DNA of 64,000 bases from JAWPMT01 sp965267435 (GCA_965267435.1 OZ253960.1:3286001-3350000); one strand, 5' to 3'; shown: positions 1 through 9,085, counted from the first letter of the stretch. Made by a program: numbers and translations. Notes: generated by a model not told the origin, from the letters alone.

Positions 1-1287
1 TGGGGCGGAGACCCACTACTTCTGGATTTCGACCCGGGAACAAAATGGCAGTACTCTGGAGAGGGATATGTACTCATTTCTAAAACGATAGAAGCATCCC
101 TCGGGACGCCTTTCAACGAACTTGCAAGACAGTGGGTTTTTGAGCCCCTGGGAATGACCAATAGCAGCTTCACGTGGGAAGACCGCTTTACGGGTGATTG
201 GGCCCTGGGCCATAATATTGTTCAACAGCCAGGAGAACCTTATCAATCTAATGAAGTGAATGCCGCAGCGTCCTTATTGACCACCGCCCGCGACTATTCG
301 CTTCTAATGAAGGGAATGACGGATTCGGACTTCCTCAGTAGAAGGTCACGACAGCTAATATCCGATGAGTTCATTGATGCTCCTACCATCTGGGGGGCGG
401 ATGAAGCCAATCCTTACATCGCCTGGAGTCTCGGAGCGGGTATTCAAAAAAATGAAAGTGAGGCTGCTCTCTGGCAATGGGGAGATAACTTCCTTTTTCG
501 GGGAATGATGATGTACTATCCCGAGAGCAATAGAGGGCTGATCTACTTAACAAACAGTGAAAATGGTCTCTCAATTGCCGACACGCTATTATCATTCTTT
601 TTCGAGGAACCCACTTGGGCCGTGGATTGGATGGATTACGAGGCTTTCGACAATATGGAAAGGTTAGCATCCACCCAGCTTGAAAGAGCGTTCGTCTTCG
701 GGGACTCTGCGACAGCATACGAAACCTACAACCTCGTACTCAGTAGACATCCTGATGTTCTCACAGATAACCTTATCAGCAATACCGTCTGGTCGTTATT
801 CGGAGCTAAACGACTGGCCCCAGCTTTGCAGCTCATTGAGACACACCTCAATAACTTCCCCAACTCAGCGGAGACTTTCGTTCGAAAGGGCGAGGCATTG
901 GCTTTCTACCATGATTATCAAGGCTCCTGGCAAGCTTACCAGCGGGCGATGGAATTGGATGGAGAGACCTCCCGAGTAATTATGCCAAGATTCCCCTGGT
1001 ACCAGGAAGCATGGGGAGCGTTGCAATCAAATGCCGCGGCCTTTGACGCTTCTCAGTATGTTGGTCAATATGGGGAGATATCTATTTCCATAGGCGAACA
1101 AGGACTGTTGTATTCAGATAGCGAAAGGCAACAAATACCTCTTGTAAGGTTGAGCAATGAACTTTACGATCTTGAAAATCTAGAGACCTTCAGGCTTCGA
1201 TTTGATGTAAGCGGCAGCACCATAACTGGCGTCACACAATCCCATTTGACAGGACAGGAAGTATACGCCGAAAAATCAGGGGTTTAA
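1..1287 (+). CDS. Serine beta-lactamase-like hydrolase with C-terminal TPR region (5' end outside window)
   Basis: The reading frame is open from base 1, so the gene starts upstream of the window and its SxxK nucleophile is not visible. The first visible residues contain PGTKWQYSGEGY, the Tyr-Ser-x-x-Gly-Tyr signature of class C beta-lactamase/CubicO hydrolases (YxN-equivalent). An ATG at 154 exists but would remove this core. The third motif, normally HxG or KxG, appears as WQWGDN near bases 472-489. After the hydrolase domain comes a TPR-like helical stretch (about bases 640-960) and a small beta domain like those C-terminal to many Bacteroidota CubicO proteins. Substrate is unknown; members hydrolyse peptides or esters, usually in the periplasm. 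It is convergent with hslV. The family call is firm, the specific role is not. Confidence 0.8.
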   Translation, partial: WGGDPLLLDFDPGTKWQYSGEGYVLISKTIEASLGTPFNELARQWVFEPLGMTNSSFTWEDRFTGDWALGHNIVQQPGEPYQSNEVNAAASLLTTARDYSLLMKGMTDSDFLSRRSRQLISDEFIDAPTIWGADEANPYIAWSLGAGIQKNESEAALWQWGDNFLFRGMMMYYPESNRGLIYLTNSENGLSIADTLLSFFFEEPTWAVDWMDYEAFDNMERLASTQLERAFVFGDSATAYETYNLVLSRHPDVLTDNLISNTVWSLFGAKRLAPALQLIETHLNNFPNSAETFVRKGEALAFYHDYQGSWQAYQRAMELDGETSRVIMPRFPWYQEAWGALQSNAAAFDASQYVGQYGEISISIGEQGLLYSDSERQQIPLVRLSNELYDLENLETFRLRFDVSGSTITGVTQSHLTGQEVYAEKSGV

Positions 1288-1294
1288 AACATCG

Positions 1295-1317
1295 TCGGCA
1301 AGCTAGTGAATTGCCGA
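1295..1317. terminator. Possible bidirectional hairpin terminator
   Basis: TCGGCAA at 1295-1301 pairs with TTGCCGA at 1311-1317 across a 9-nt loop, in the short gap between two convergent genes. On the minus strand it is followed by a short TTTT; on the plus strand there is no clear U-tract. The stem is short, so this is tentative. Confidence 0.35.
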
Positions 1318-1343
1318 ATGCCATTTGCACTGGGAAAAGCACT

Positions 1344-1889
1344 TTAGCCCAGTACTTCCAGAACGATGTTATGATTGGTATAGATATCGATATTGGCTGC
1401 TATGTGAAGGCTCTCTTTGACCATTTCTTCAGCAGACAATTGCGGGGCATGTTTCATCAGTGCCATCGCTGCGGGCCGAGCATAAGCGCTACCACTCCCT
1501 ATGGAAGCTATGTCATCGTCTGGTTCCAATACATCGCCATTTCCACTAACAACCAGTATTTCGTTTTTGTCGGCAACAATCATCATCGCCTCCAGTTGCC
1601 GTAAGTACTTATCCATACGCCAATCCTTCGCAAGCTCCACTGCCGCTCTCTTGAGGTTGCCAGAGTAGTTGCTGAGCTTCTCATCGAACCGATCGAGCAA
1701 CGTAAATGCATCGGCAGTTGACCCTGCAAAGCCTGTGATGATCTTCCCCTCTGCCAGTTTCCTGATCTTATTCACATTGCCCTTCGCCACAGTGGACCCC
1801 ATGGTGGCCTGGCCATCCGCACCGATGGCTATCTGTCCTTGATGTTTCACCGCCAAAACGGTTGTTGCATGTATTTCTGGTAATGCCAT
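1344..1889 (-). CDS. hslV: ATP-dependent protease proteolytic subunit HslV (ClpQ)
   Basis: A 181-residue threonine protease that forms the peptidase core of the HslVU (ClpYQ) complex in the cytoplasm and degrades proteins fed by the HslU ATPase. Recognisable HslV segments are TTVLAVKHQG, IAIGADGQATMG, GFAGSTADAFTL, AVELAKDWR, AIGSG-type IASIGSG, and the C-terminal IYTNH. The ATG at 1889 was chosen because upstream in-frame residues run through a terminator and the preceding gene's 3' end. The catalytic threonine is then Thr9, so an eight-residue propeptide (MALPEIHA) must be removed, unlike the E. coli enzyme where Thr1 directly follows Met. HslU is not adjacent. The gene lies downstream of the E2 gene but is separated from it by a strong terminator. 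Confidence 0.95.
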   Translation of the reverse strand: MALPEIHATTVLAVKHQGQIAIGADGQATMGSTVAKGNVNKIRKLAEGKIITGFAGSTADAFTLLDRFDEKLSNYSGNLKRAAVELAKDWRMDKYLRQLEAMMIVADKNEILVVSGNGDVLEPDDDIASIGSGSAYARPAAMALMKHAPQLSAEEMVKESLHIAANIDIYTNHNIVLEVLG

Positions 1890-1901
1890 ATCGCTATTTA
1901 C

Positions 1902-1930
1902 AAAAAAAGTCCGGCAAAAGTTTACCGGAC
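1902..1930 (-). terminator. Rho-independent terminator after the E2 gene
   Basis: Read on the minus strand, GTCCGG (1930-1925) pairs with CCGGAC (1914-1909), with further A-T pairs inside the loop, and a run of seven T follows (1908-1902). It lies 24 nt past the E2 stop codon and ends 12 nt before the hslV start, so hslV probably needs its own promoter within or upstream of this region, or relies on readthrough. Confidence 0.8.
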
Positions 1931-1953
1931 CCCATGTCTCTTCATCGCTACTC

Positions 1954-3606
1954 TCAAACGAGTATTCGCACTGGATCTTCGAGCAAGCCTTTGAGCGTTT
2001 GCAAAAACGCTGCGCCCAAGGCACCGTCAACTGCGCGGTGGTCACAGGACAAAGTGACCTTCATCACATTGCCGACCTTCATTTGCCCATTGTCCACGAC
2101 GACAGTTTCCTTGATACCCCCAACTGCCAGGATGCAGGCATCAGGTGGATTGATAATGGCCGTAAATTCCTCCACACCGAACATGCCGAGGTTGGAGATG
2201 GTGAAAGTATTGCCTGAGAACTCCTCAGGTTGCAACTTCTTATCCTTTGCTTTCCCGGCCAATTCTTTCGTCTCTGCGGAAATGTGGCTCAAGCTTTTAT
2301 TGTCCGCAAAGCGAATGACCGGAACGATCAGACCATCTGGAATCGCCACCGCGATCCCCATGTGAATGTGGTCGTGCCTGACAATTTTATCGTCTGCCCA
2401 TGTCACGTTGATGTCTGGATGCTGTCGCAAGGCTGCTGCAGTGGCTTTCACAACGATGTCATTGAAAGAGATCTTCACCGGAGACACCTCATTCATACTC
2501 TTACGTGCAGCCATAGCATTATCCATCCGGATTTCCATGGTCACGTAGAAGTGCGGTGCCGTGAACTTACTTTCAGACAACCGCTTCGCGATGGCCTTTC
2601 TCATCTGAGAAAGCTTTATGTCCGTCGAGTTCTCCTCCCCTACTACCCTGGGTAAGGCTACAGCGGGTGCCGCACTTTCAGTTTTGGTTTCAGCCGCCGC
2701 TGGTGTTGAGGCCTGTGAAGGCTGGAAGTTCTCGACATCCCTTTTCACAATTCTCCCACCGTCGCCAGAGCCCTGGACCTCGCCAATATTGATCCCTTTC
2801 TCCGCTGCGATCTTACGGGCAAGTGGGGATGCTTTTACCCGACCATTCGAAGAGCTCGTCTCCACAGGCACCGACGTGGGTGCTGCAGCGGCCGCGGTTG
2901 CTGGTGTTGCATTTTCTGTTTCAGAATTGCCTGCTGACGCCGGAGCATCACTAGCACCGCCTTGCTTGTGAGCACGCAGGAGTGTTTCAAAGTCGGCGCC
3001 TTTTTCACCGATAATGGCAATAACATCATCGACTGGAACTCCATTGCCCGGCTCTACGGCTCTGTACAGCAGCGTCCCATCATCATAGGATTCCAATTCC
3101 ATGGTGGCCTTATCGGTCTCTACCTCGGCCAGGATATCTCCCGATGCCACGTCGTCCCCTACTTCTTTTAGCCACGAAGCAATCACTCCTTCCTCCATGG
3201 TATCACTCATCTTTGGCATTGTGATAACCGTAGCATTGATTGAGGAGGTGTCGATAGATTCCGCAGCGGTCGCAGCCGGGGCCGCAGAGCTCGCAGCGGC
3301 TGTATCTTCTCCATTGGAAGAGGAAGCGGCACCCTCAGCGTCATTGAGCAACGTCGAGATGTCTTCTCCTTTTTCTCCAATGACCGCGATCACAGCATCC
3401 ACCGGAACAGTGTCGCCATCTTTGACTCCCACATGAAGCAAAACGCCATCATTGTAAGACTCGAGCTCCATGGTCGCCTTATCGGTCTCTACCTCGGCCA
3501 GGATATCGCCTGAGCTTACTTCCTCCCCCTCTTTTTTCAACCACGACGCAATGACACCTTCCTCCATGGTGTCGCTCATTTTCGGCATTCTGATTACTTC
3601 CGCCAT
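1954..3606 (-). CDS. Pyruvate dehydrogenase complex dihydrolipoyl acetyltransferase (E2)
   Basis: A 550-residue E2 core of the pyruvate dehydrogenase complex, transferring acetyl groups from lipoamide to CoA in the cytoplasm. Two near-identical lipoyl domains sit at about residues 2-80 and 126-205, each with the lipoylation motif ETDKATMELES (Lys43 and Lys166). An Ala/Pro/Ser-rich linker follows each. The peripheral-subunit-binding domain is at about 257-295 (ASPLARKIAAEKG). The catalytic domain runs from about 325 to the end with SCDHRAVDG, where His523 and Asp527 are the expected catalytic residues. The sequence IRMPKMSDTMEEG is typical of pyruvate rather than 2-oxoglutarate complexes. E1 and E3 genes are not next to it. 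The start ATG at 3606 directly begins the first lipoyl domain. A TAnnTTTG motif lies 34 nt upstream. Confidence 0.95.
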   Translation of the reverse strand: MAEVIRMPKMSDTMEEGVIASWLKKEGEEVSSGDILAEVETDKATMELESYNDGVLLHVGVKDGDTVPVDAVIAVIGEKGEDISTLLNDAEGAASSSNGEDTAAASSAAPAATAAESIDTSSINATVITMPKMSDTMEEGVIASWLKEVGDDVASGDILAEVETDKATMELESYDDGTLLYRAVEPGNGVPVDDVIAIIGEKGADFETLLRAHKQGGASDAPASAGNSETENATPATAAAAAPTSVPVETSSSNGRVKASPLARKIAAEKGINIGEVQGSGDGGRIVKRDVENFQPSQASTPAAAETKTESAAPAVALPRVVGEENSTDIKLSQMRKAIAKRLSESKFTAPHFYVTMEIRMDNAMAARKSMNEVSPVKISFNDIVVKATAAALRQHPDINVTWADDKIVRHDHIHMGIAVAIPDGLIVPVIRFADNKSLSHISAETKELAGKAKDKKLQPEEFSGNTFTISNLGMFGVEEFTAIINPPDACILAVGGIKETVVVDNGQMKVGNVMKVTLSCDHRAVDGALGAAFLQTLKGLLEDPVRILV

Positions 3607-3639
3607 TTTTCTATTCGTTGCTCATTGATTTAAGACAGC

Positions 3640-3647
3640 CAAAGTTA
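3640..3647 (-). promoter_or_regulatory. Bacteroidota -7 element TAACTTTG ahead of the E2 gene
   Basis: Minus-strand TAACTTTG matches the Bacteroidota sigma-A -7 consensus TAnnTTTG exactly and lies 33 nt before the E2 start codon. The -33 position (GTG at 3672-3670, 22 nt away) has one mismatch to TTG. Confidence 0.45.
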
Positions 3648-3725
3648 AGTGAAGTGAGGATTTTGAGCACACACCCCCCTCCTTTTCCCTGACTTAACAC
3701 CGACTAATGTTAATATTGTTCATTG

Positions 3726-4703
3726 ATGTCCAGCAATAGCATTATATCATCACTTTCATCAGTGGATTATCGACCGCCTCCATGGCTTCGAAATGGGCAT
3801 TTGGCCACAATCTATCCCGCGCTCTTTCGAAAGATCAGACTTCCGCGTTCTTATAGCAGGGAGAGGATCACAACTGAAGACAACGATTTTCTGGATTTGG
3901 ATTGGCTAAAACAGGGGTGCAGGAGGCTCGTCATAATCAGTCACGGCCTGGAAGGAAGTAGCAATCGACCGTATGTTCAGGGCATGGCTCACGCATTCTC
4001 AACATTCGATTTTGACGTCTTGGCATGGAACTATCGAGGGTGTAGCGAAGAAATGAACCGGTCATTGACCATGTATCATAGCGGGGCCACGAGTGATTTG
4101 CACACTGTCATAGAACATACCCTTGCTCAAGGCTACGAGGAGATCTATTTGGTAGGATTCAGTCTCGGAGGTAATCTGACGTTGAAATATCTAGGAGAAC
4201 GCCAAGCTCCGGAAGAGGTCATCAAGAGTGTGGTCTATTCTGTACCTCTCGACCTGTCCGCTGGATCAGACCATATTTCTCAACGCGGGAACTGGATGTA
4301 TGAGCAGCGCTTCCTCAAGTCGCTGAGGCGAAAATTAAGAGTGAAAAAGGAGCAATTTCCAGCCCTGGACATTTCCCGCCTGGATGAAGTAAATACTTTG
4401 AGAATGTTCGACGATCTGTTCACAGCACCAATCCATGGCTTTGAAGGAGCCGAAGACTACTATCAACGTTGCAGTAGCAAGTATTTCATAAAGGACATCA
4501 CAACTCCCACACTTGTCGTCAACGCCCTCAACGATCCCTTCTTACCACGTCAAAGTTTGGACCCAGCTCTTTTCGAAGAATCAAGTTCCGTCATGTTTGA
4601 AAGACCGCAACACGGAGGGCATTGTGGATTTGCCTCCTATCATAATCGCCCATGGTATTGGTCCGAGCAAAGAGCCGTTGCTTATTGCCTTTTGGACCAA
4701 TAA
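3726..4703 (+). CDS. YheT-family alpha/beta hydrolase
   Basis: A 325-residue alpha/beta hydrolase of the AB-hydrolase-4 (YheT/ABHD1-3) type. The N-terminus PPPWLRNGHLATIYPALFR is characteristic of the family. The oxyanion segment is ISHGLEGSSNRPY, the nucleophile elbow is GFSLGG (Ser about 136), the acid is in NALNDPFLP, and the histidine is in QHGGHCGF. All triad residues are present, so it should be an active esterase, lipase or thioesterase; the substrate is not known for this family in bacteria. ATG at 3726 is preferred to the adjoining TTG. The gene is divergent from the E2 gene and is followed 21 nt later by the SRAP-like gene, which has its own promoter motif. Confidence 0.85.
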   Translation: MSSNSIISSLSSVDYRPPPWLRNGHLATIYPALFRKIRLPRSYSRERITTEDNDFLDLDWLKQGCRRLVIISHGLEGSSNRPYVQGMAHAFSTFDFDVLAWNYRGCSEEMNRSLTMYHSGATSDLHTVIEHTLAQGYEEIYLVGFSLGGNLTLKYLGERQAPEEVIKSVVYSVPLDLSAGSDHISQRGNWMYEQRFLKSLRRKLRVKKEQFPALDISRLDEVNTLRMFDDLFTAPIHGFEGAEDYYQRCSSKYFIKDITTPTLVVNALNDPFLPRQSLDPALFEESSSVMFERPQHGGHCGFASYHNRPWYWSEQRAVAYCLLDQ

Positions 4704-4717
4704 AGATTTTACATTTG
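4685..4717 (+). promoter_or_regulatory. Promoter for the SRAP-like gene (TTG-N22-TACATTTG)
   Basis: TTG at 4685-4687 and TACATTTG at 4710-4717 fit the Bacteroidota TTG / TAnnTTTG promoter with a 22-nt spacer. The -7 box ends 7 nt before the ATG at 4725, giving a nearly leaderless transcript. The -33 part lies within the 3' end of the preceding hydrolase gene. Confidence 0.5.
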
Positions 4718-4724
4718 TTGGTGG

Positions 4725-5396
4725 ATGGTAGATAGGTACTCCATAACACAAGATCCCCACCAGCTGATCTCACAAAAAGAGACATGGGAACCGCTCTTCA
4801 ATGCGTACCCAACGCAGAAGCTCCCAGTCATGCTAACACCCAAAGAAATCTCTTTCTTCCACTGGGGGCTAATGGCCAAGTGGTCCAATAATAAGGTCAT
4901 GAGCAGCAAACTGTTCAACCTCGACGTAAGGCGGGCTTTGGAAAAGACATCCTTCCGAAAATCCCTGCAAAGTCGTCGTTGCGTAGCGTTGGCTGACGGA
5001 TACTATCTATGGCGACAAATAGGAAAAAAACAACATACCCCCTATTATCATTACCTCCCAAATCAGCAATTATTTGGTATCGCAGGAATCTGGGAGTCCT
5101 CAGAGGATATGGATGGAAAAACTATTGAGTGCTTCATGTGTCTGACCCAGGATCAGGGCCTGGATGGCACGGTGTCCGAGGAACATCCCGTGGTGATCGA
5201 GTCCCAAGATTTATCAACGTGGCTGAACACTGATTTGGGCGATAATGTGATGGAGGAGATGATAGAAAAGTCAAAGAGTCTGGAGTTTGCAGCGCATCCA
5301 GTAAGTCCGGCCATCAAAAATGTGTTGAATAACGGAAAATCCCTGATCACTCCCGCAATGCCCGCCGATCAACACGGCAATTACACGTTATTCTAA
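4725..5396 (+). CDS. SRAP (YedK/HMCES)-like protein lacking the catalytic residues
   Basis: 223 residues with the SRAP fold signatures: FFHWGLM (residues 45-51), FN at 64-65, SRRCVALADGYYLW (83-96) and EEHPVVIE. Active SRAP proteins form a thiazolidine crosslink with abasic DNA through Cys2, using a Glu in the GFYEW motif and a His in the HxRMP motif. Here position 2 is Val (MVDRYS instead of MCGRF), the Glu is Leu95 and the His position is Ser151; only the Asn is kept. No upstream MCGRF start exists in frame. It therefore cannot act as a canonical abasic-site shield. It may bind DNA without crosslinking or have another role. The reading frame is intact and has a promoter motif, so it is not obviously a pseudogene. 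Confidence 0.8.
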   Translation: MVDRYSITQDPHQLISQKETWEPLFNAYPTQKLPVMLTPKEISFFHWGLMAKWSNNKVMSSKLFNLDVRRALEKTSFRKSLQSRRCVALADGYYLWRQIGKKQHTPYYHYLPNQQLFGIAGIWESSEDMDGKTIECFMCLTQDQGLDGTVSEEHPVVIESQDLSTWLNTDLGDNVMEEMIEKSKSLEFAAHPVSPAIKNVLNNGKSLITPAMPADQHGNYTLF

Positions 5397-5489
5397 TTAA
5401 ACTATAACTTGCAATTTATATGCGTAATTGCGCTATTTTCGTGTAATATAGCTTGTGATCTGGCAAATACCAGATTTGTTAGCTCCGCC

Positions 5490-7487
5490 ATGAACAGTCT
5501 CTTTGGAATGAGGATATCACCCTTAGTTGTCTTGCTATTGCTAGTGACCACGGGTGCTATTGCTCAAAATCCAAGCAAAGACTACACCGAAGCCTCCAAT
5601 CACTTCTACACAGAACGGTTAGATCTCGCAATGCCCTACTTCGAAGATCTGGCAGACAAGAAATTTCAAGACAGCGAGTATTTATACGAAATCATCTACC
5701 TGCTACTGATAGATCCAAGCAAAAGTTTGGATGACCTGGATCGTCTTTACGAGGAGATCTCCTACTCCGACAGTGATTATTTCTATTGGTTAGGAAGAAT
5801 CTTTCATCGAAAGAATAAATTGGACTCGGCCATGTTCTTCTATGAGCAGTTTCTTGCCGAAAGTACAAGGTGGATGGATGCCGCGTTCCTGTTGGAAGTA
5901 GAAGATCGAATGGCCATGACCGAACGAGCCAGGGAGATGATGGCCAATCCTGGCGAATATGATGTGCTACACCTCCCACAAGCTGTAAACTCCACGCATG
6001 CCGACTTGAGTCCGGCCTTCTTTGAGCAAAACAACGAACTCCTCTTCATGTCGTCGCGAGATGGAACACTTAGGGGAAAGGACTTCAAGATTTTTCACTC
6101 GATCAACCAGGACGGTACCTGGCCTCTCAACGCCATGATGGACCACCTCGGAACATTTTCACGGGATAACTCCAAGATCGAGATGGTCAACGAGGCAGCC
6201 AAACTCTATATTTTCGATCCAGAGAGTGGTTTGAAGTACAGCGAGGGACGCAGTAGCGAGTGGTCGAATCCACAAATCCTCGATACCGAAATAACCAGAA
6301 TCAAGGCCCAGTCACACTTTTACATCAATGACAATGAGAACCGGATCATATTCTCCAGTGCCGAGAATCTCAAGAAAAAAGGCTACGACCTGTATGAGAG
6401 TCGCAAAGACCCGAATACGGGTGAATGGAGCATTCCTGTACCACTGCCTGATATAATCAACAGTCCGGAAGACGAAGACAGTCCTTATTTGAGTCCTGAC
6501 GAGCAAATACTCTACTTCAGCTCCAAGGGTCACGAGAGCATGGGAGGCAAAGACATTTTTCGTTCCTTCTGGGATGCAGAAGCTGGCACCTGGACAGCCC
6601 CGGAAAACATGGGCTACCCTCTCAACTCCACAGGAGACGAGATCCATTTCGAGGTAAGCCAGGATGGAAAGTCAGGCTACTTCTCCTCCAATCGCATGGG
6701 GACTCTTGGGGACTTTGATATTTACTACTTCTGGGAAAAACAGGAGATCAAGTTGAATGGGCAGGTGCTGGCGGAAGGCATACTCCCAATCTCGCAAGCG
6801 GAGGTGAGACTGGAATTAGCCATGTCCCGGGAGGAAAATTTCAGTACCCACACGAGTGATAGTGGCTACTACGAACTGCCGATCAACCCCATGAAGAAGT
6901 ATCGCATAGTGATAACCAAACACGGGGAGGAGATTCATAAGGAAGATTTCACGATTGTAAGCCCCGATCATCCGGAATTTCACTTGAAGAACTTCAATAT
7001 CGCAGAGTATATGGAGGACCTGGACACACGCATAGCCGGAACAAACGAACCAGCCGCTCTCCCTCCACCGCCCCCTTCACCCGGTTTGAGTGATAATGAC
7101 CTGCAACAGTACTATTCGGCCAAGAGCAAGGCGCTAGCAAACAACGTGTATTTTCGGTTTGGGTCTATCGAACCAAAATCTATAGAAGTTCTCAAGCTCA
7201 TTCGGGACTTCCTCCAGTTACAGCAATCCATCTCCGTAGAAATAGCGGGCCACACAGACAGCATTGGCACTGAAGACTGGAACATGGGTCTCTCCCTAAA
7301 CCGTGCAAAGAAGGTCAAAGAGTGGCTGGTAAACGCAGGGATCAGCTCTGATCGCATTTCAGTGAAGGGCTATGGGGAGTTCATCCCATTGGCCACAAAC
7401 GATGATGAAAGGGAGGGACGAGAGCTCAACAGGAGAATCGAGGTACTACTCCTTAGCAACTACAAATCGCCGGATGGCTCGCCTTGA
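5490..7487 (+). CDS. PorE-like envelope protein: TPR, PD40 propeller, carboxypeptidase-regulatory fold, OmpA domain
   Basis: 665 residues from ATG 5490 (ATG 5508 is an alternative; the longer frame from TTG 5409 adds an unlikely leader). A signal peptide ends near TTGAIAQ. Domains in order: TPR-like helices (about 30-140); a PD40/WD40-like propeller (about 155-440) with the repeat signatures DEDSPYLSPDE, LYFSSKGHESMGG and GYFSSNRMGT; a carboxypeptidase-regulatory-like beta domain (KLNGQVLAEG, DSGYYELP); a Pro-rich linker; and a C-terminal OmpA domain (VYFRFGS, IAGHTDSIGTEDWN, NRAKKVKEWL, GRELNRRIEV) expected to bind peptidoglycan. This is the architecture described for the T9SS accessory protein PorE. 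It is first of three tandem paralogues. Its exact role is inferred. Confidence 0.85.
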   Translation: MNSLFGMRISPLVVLLLLVTTGAIAQNPSKDYTEASNHFYTERLDLAMPYFEDLADKKFQDSEYLYEIIYLLLIDPSKSLDDLDRLYEEISYSDSDYFYWLGRIFHRKNKLDSAMFFYEQFLAESTRWMDAAFLLEVEDRMAMTERAREMMANPGEYDVLHLPQAVNSTHADLSPAFFEQNNELLFMSSRDGTLRGKDFKIFHSINQDGTWPLNAMMDHLGTFSRDNSKIEMVNEAAKLYIFDPESGLKYSEGRSSEWSNPQILDTEITRIKAQSHFYINDNENRIIFSSAENLKKKGYDLYESRKDPNTGEWSIPVPLPDIINSPEDEDSPYLSPDEQILYFSSKGHESMGGKDIFRSFWDAEAGTWTAPENMGYPLNSTGDEIHFEVSQDGKSGYFSSNRMGTLGDFDIYYFWEKQEIKLNGQVLAEGILPISQAEVRLELAMSREENFSTHTSDSGYYELPINPMKKYRIVITKHGEEIHKEDFTIVSPDHPEFHLKNFNIAEYMEDLDTRIAGTNEPAALPPPPPSPGLSDNDLQQYYSAKSKALANNVYFRFGSIEPKSIEVLKLIRDFLQLQQSISVEIAGHTDSIGTEDWNMGLSLNRAKKVKEWLVNAGISSDRISVKGYGEFIPLATNDDEREGRELNRRIEVLLLSNYKSPDGSP

Positions 7488-7528
7488 TTGAGCATTCCGT
7501 AGGATTTGGTTTAATTTGTTGTATAGCC

Positions 7529-9085
7529 ATGATGAAGTTCAAGACATTTTCCCTATTCCTCTTTTTGGTGACAGTCCTCACCACCCAAGTTACCCTGGGA
7601 CAAAAGTCCGCAGGCGACTTGTACAAAAAAGGGCAGATGCATGAGGAGTTAGGAGAATTTAACCTGGCGCTCCTCAATTATCTCAAAGCGGCGGGAAAAA
7701 AACCGAAATACAAGGATGTCCTGTACAAAATCGAGCTACTACAACTAGCTGATGGCAAGGATAGGAGCAGAGACATGGATGAGATCCTCGACATGCGCAG
7801 CCAGGCCGACGGCATCGATCCCTACTATTCCCTACACCTCGGGCGTATTTATGATCAGCGCTATGAGTTCCAACGAGCGCTGGACACCTGGGACAGCTAC
7901 CTCAACTCTGCCAACAGCCTTTCCAATTCAGAGACGGAAGTAGCCCAAGCGCTGGTCGAGCAAACAAAACGGAAGGTCGAGGCCTTCAATAATCCTGGCA
8001 ATTATGAGATAGAGCAATTGAAGCCACCCATTAACTCGGCCTACGCAGAGCTCAGCCCCACTTACTTCCAGGCAGTACATGAATTACTCTATGCTTCCAA
8101 TAGAGGAACTTCCGATGATTCCGAATATTGGATCTACCATGCGCAGGGCGAAGAAGATCGGTGGAACGAACCTACGAGGATTGGAATATTGGGCTCCTTT
8201 GCACGCGAAAATGCTAATATCGAGGTAGTCGACGAAGACGGGAAGTTGTTTCTGTTCAACACGAACAAAGGCGGCGATCTCTTCTACAGTGAAACTCGCA
8301 ATGGGAAATGGCTCCTGCCAGTGGAGTTCGACAGCAAGATATCCAATAGTCAACTCGAGTCTCACTTCTTCATCAACGAGCATGAAGATCGAATCATTTT
8401 CGCCTCAGCCAAGCAGGCAAAAGACAAAGGTTTGGACCTGTATCAGTCGTTCAAAGATCCCAAGACTGGCAGCTGGACCCGACCTCGTCCATTTGCTGAG
8501 AACATCAACAGTGAATTCGATGAGGATAGTCCCTATCTAACCCACGACGAGCACACTTTGTACTTCAGCAGTGATGGCCATGGCAGCATCGGTGGCTACG
8601 ACATCTTTAAGTCCGAACTGGACAGTGTCACACTCACCTGGTCCGACCCCGTCAGTATGGGCTTCCCTATCAACTCACCTGACGATGAGATACACTTCAA
8701 AGTCAATAGCGACGGCAAATCCGGCTACTTCAGCTCCAACAGACTTCGGAGCATGGGAGATTTTGATATTTACTTCTTCTTCGAGGTGAAAATGGTGAAA
8801 ATAGAGGGCAAAGTGGTCGACGAAGCCAAGAACTACGAACGCTTGGGCGACGTAGAGATCATATTCACACCATCAAGTTACGAGGATGAAAAGTTTCGCT
8901 CCCGAACAGACGCCAGTGGCAACTATTCGGCGGTTATCATTTCCACAGAGTCCTACAAGGTGGAGATCAAACGAGACGAGGAATTGCTTTATGAAGACCA
9001 ATTGCACATCACCAAGGACTTTGGCAAGGTGTCCTCTCTCCTGATCAAAGATTTCGTACTCAATCGCAAGGGCAGAAACGAATAA
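7529..9085 (+). CDS. PorE-like TPR/PD40 protein lacking the OmpA domain
   Basis: 518 residues from ATG 7529 (ATG 7532 equally possible), 41 nt after the previous gene, so probably in the same operon. The signal peptide ends near QVTLGQ. TPR-like N-terminus (GQMHEELGEFNLALLNYLKAA), PD40 propeller with DEDSPYLTHDE, LYFSSDGHGSIGGYDIFK and GYFSSNRLRSMGDFDIYFF, then a carboxypeptidase-regulatory-like domain ending at the C-terminus. It aligns domain by domain with both neighbours but stops where they continue into the OmpA domain; no remnant of an OmpA domain is visible in the following 190 nt. It should be exported but not anchored to peptidoglycan by itself. It could partner with one of the flanking paralogues. 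Confidence 0.82.
   Translation: MMKFKTFSLFLFLVTVLTTQVTLGQKSAGDLYKKGQMHEELGEFNLALLNYLKAAGKKPKYKDVLYKIELLQLADGKDRSRDMDEILDMRSQADGIDPYYSLHLGRIYDQRYEFQRALDTWDSYLNSANSLSNSETEVAQALVEQTKRKVEAFNNPGNYEIEQLKPPINSAYAELSPTYFQAVHELLYASNRGTSDDSEYWIYHAQGEEDRWNEPTRIGILGSFARENANIEVVDEDGKLFLFNTNKGGDLFYSETRNGKWLLPVEFDSKISNSQLESHFFINEHEDRIIFASAKQAKDKGLDLYQSFKDPKTGSWTRPRPFAENINSEFDEDSPYLTHDEHTLYFSSDGHGSIGGYDIFKSELDSVTLTWSDPVSMGFPINSPDDEIHFKVNSDGKSGYFSSNRLRSMGDFDIYFFFEVKMVKIEGKVVDEAKNYERLGDVEIIFTPSSYEDEKFRSRTDASGNYSAVIISTESYKVEIKRDEELLYEDQLHITKDFGKVSSLLIKDFVLNRKGRNE

Noticed and set aside
1862..2365. 167-codon plus-strand ORF over the 3' end of the E2 gene
   Set aside because: It runs across the E2 catalytic domain and a terminator; the E2 reading is certain.
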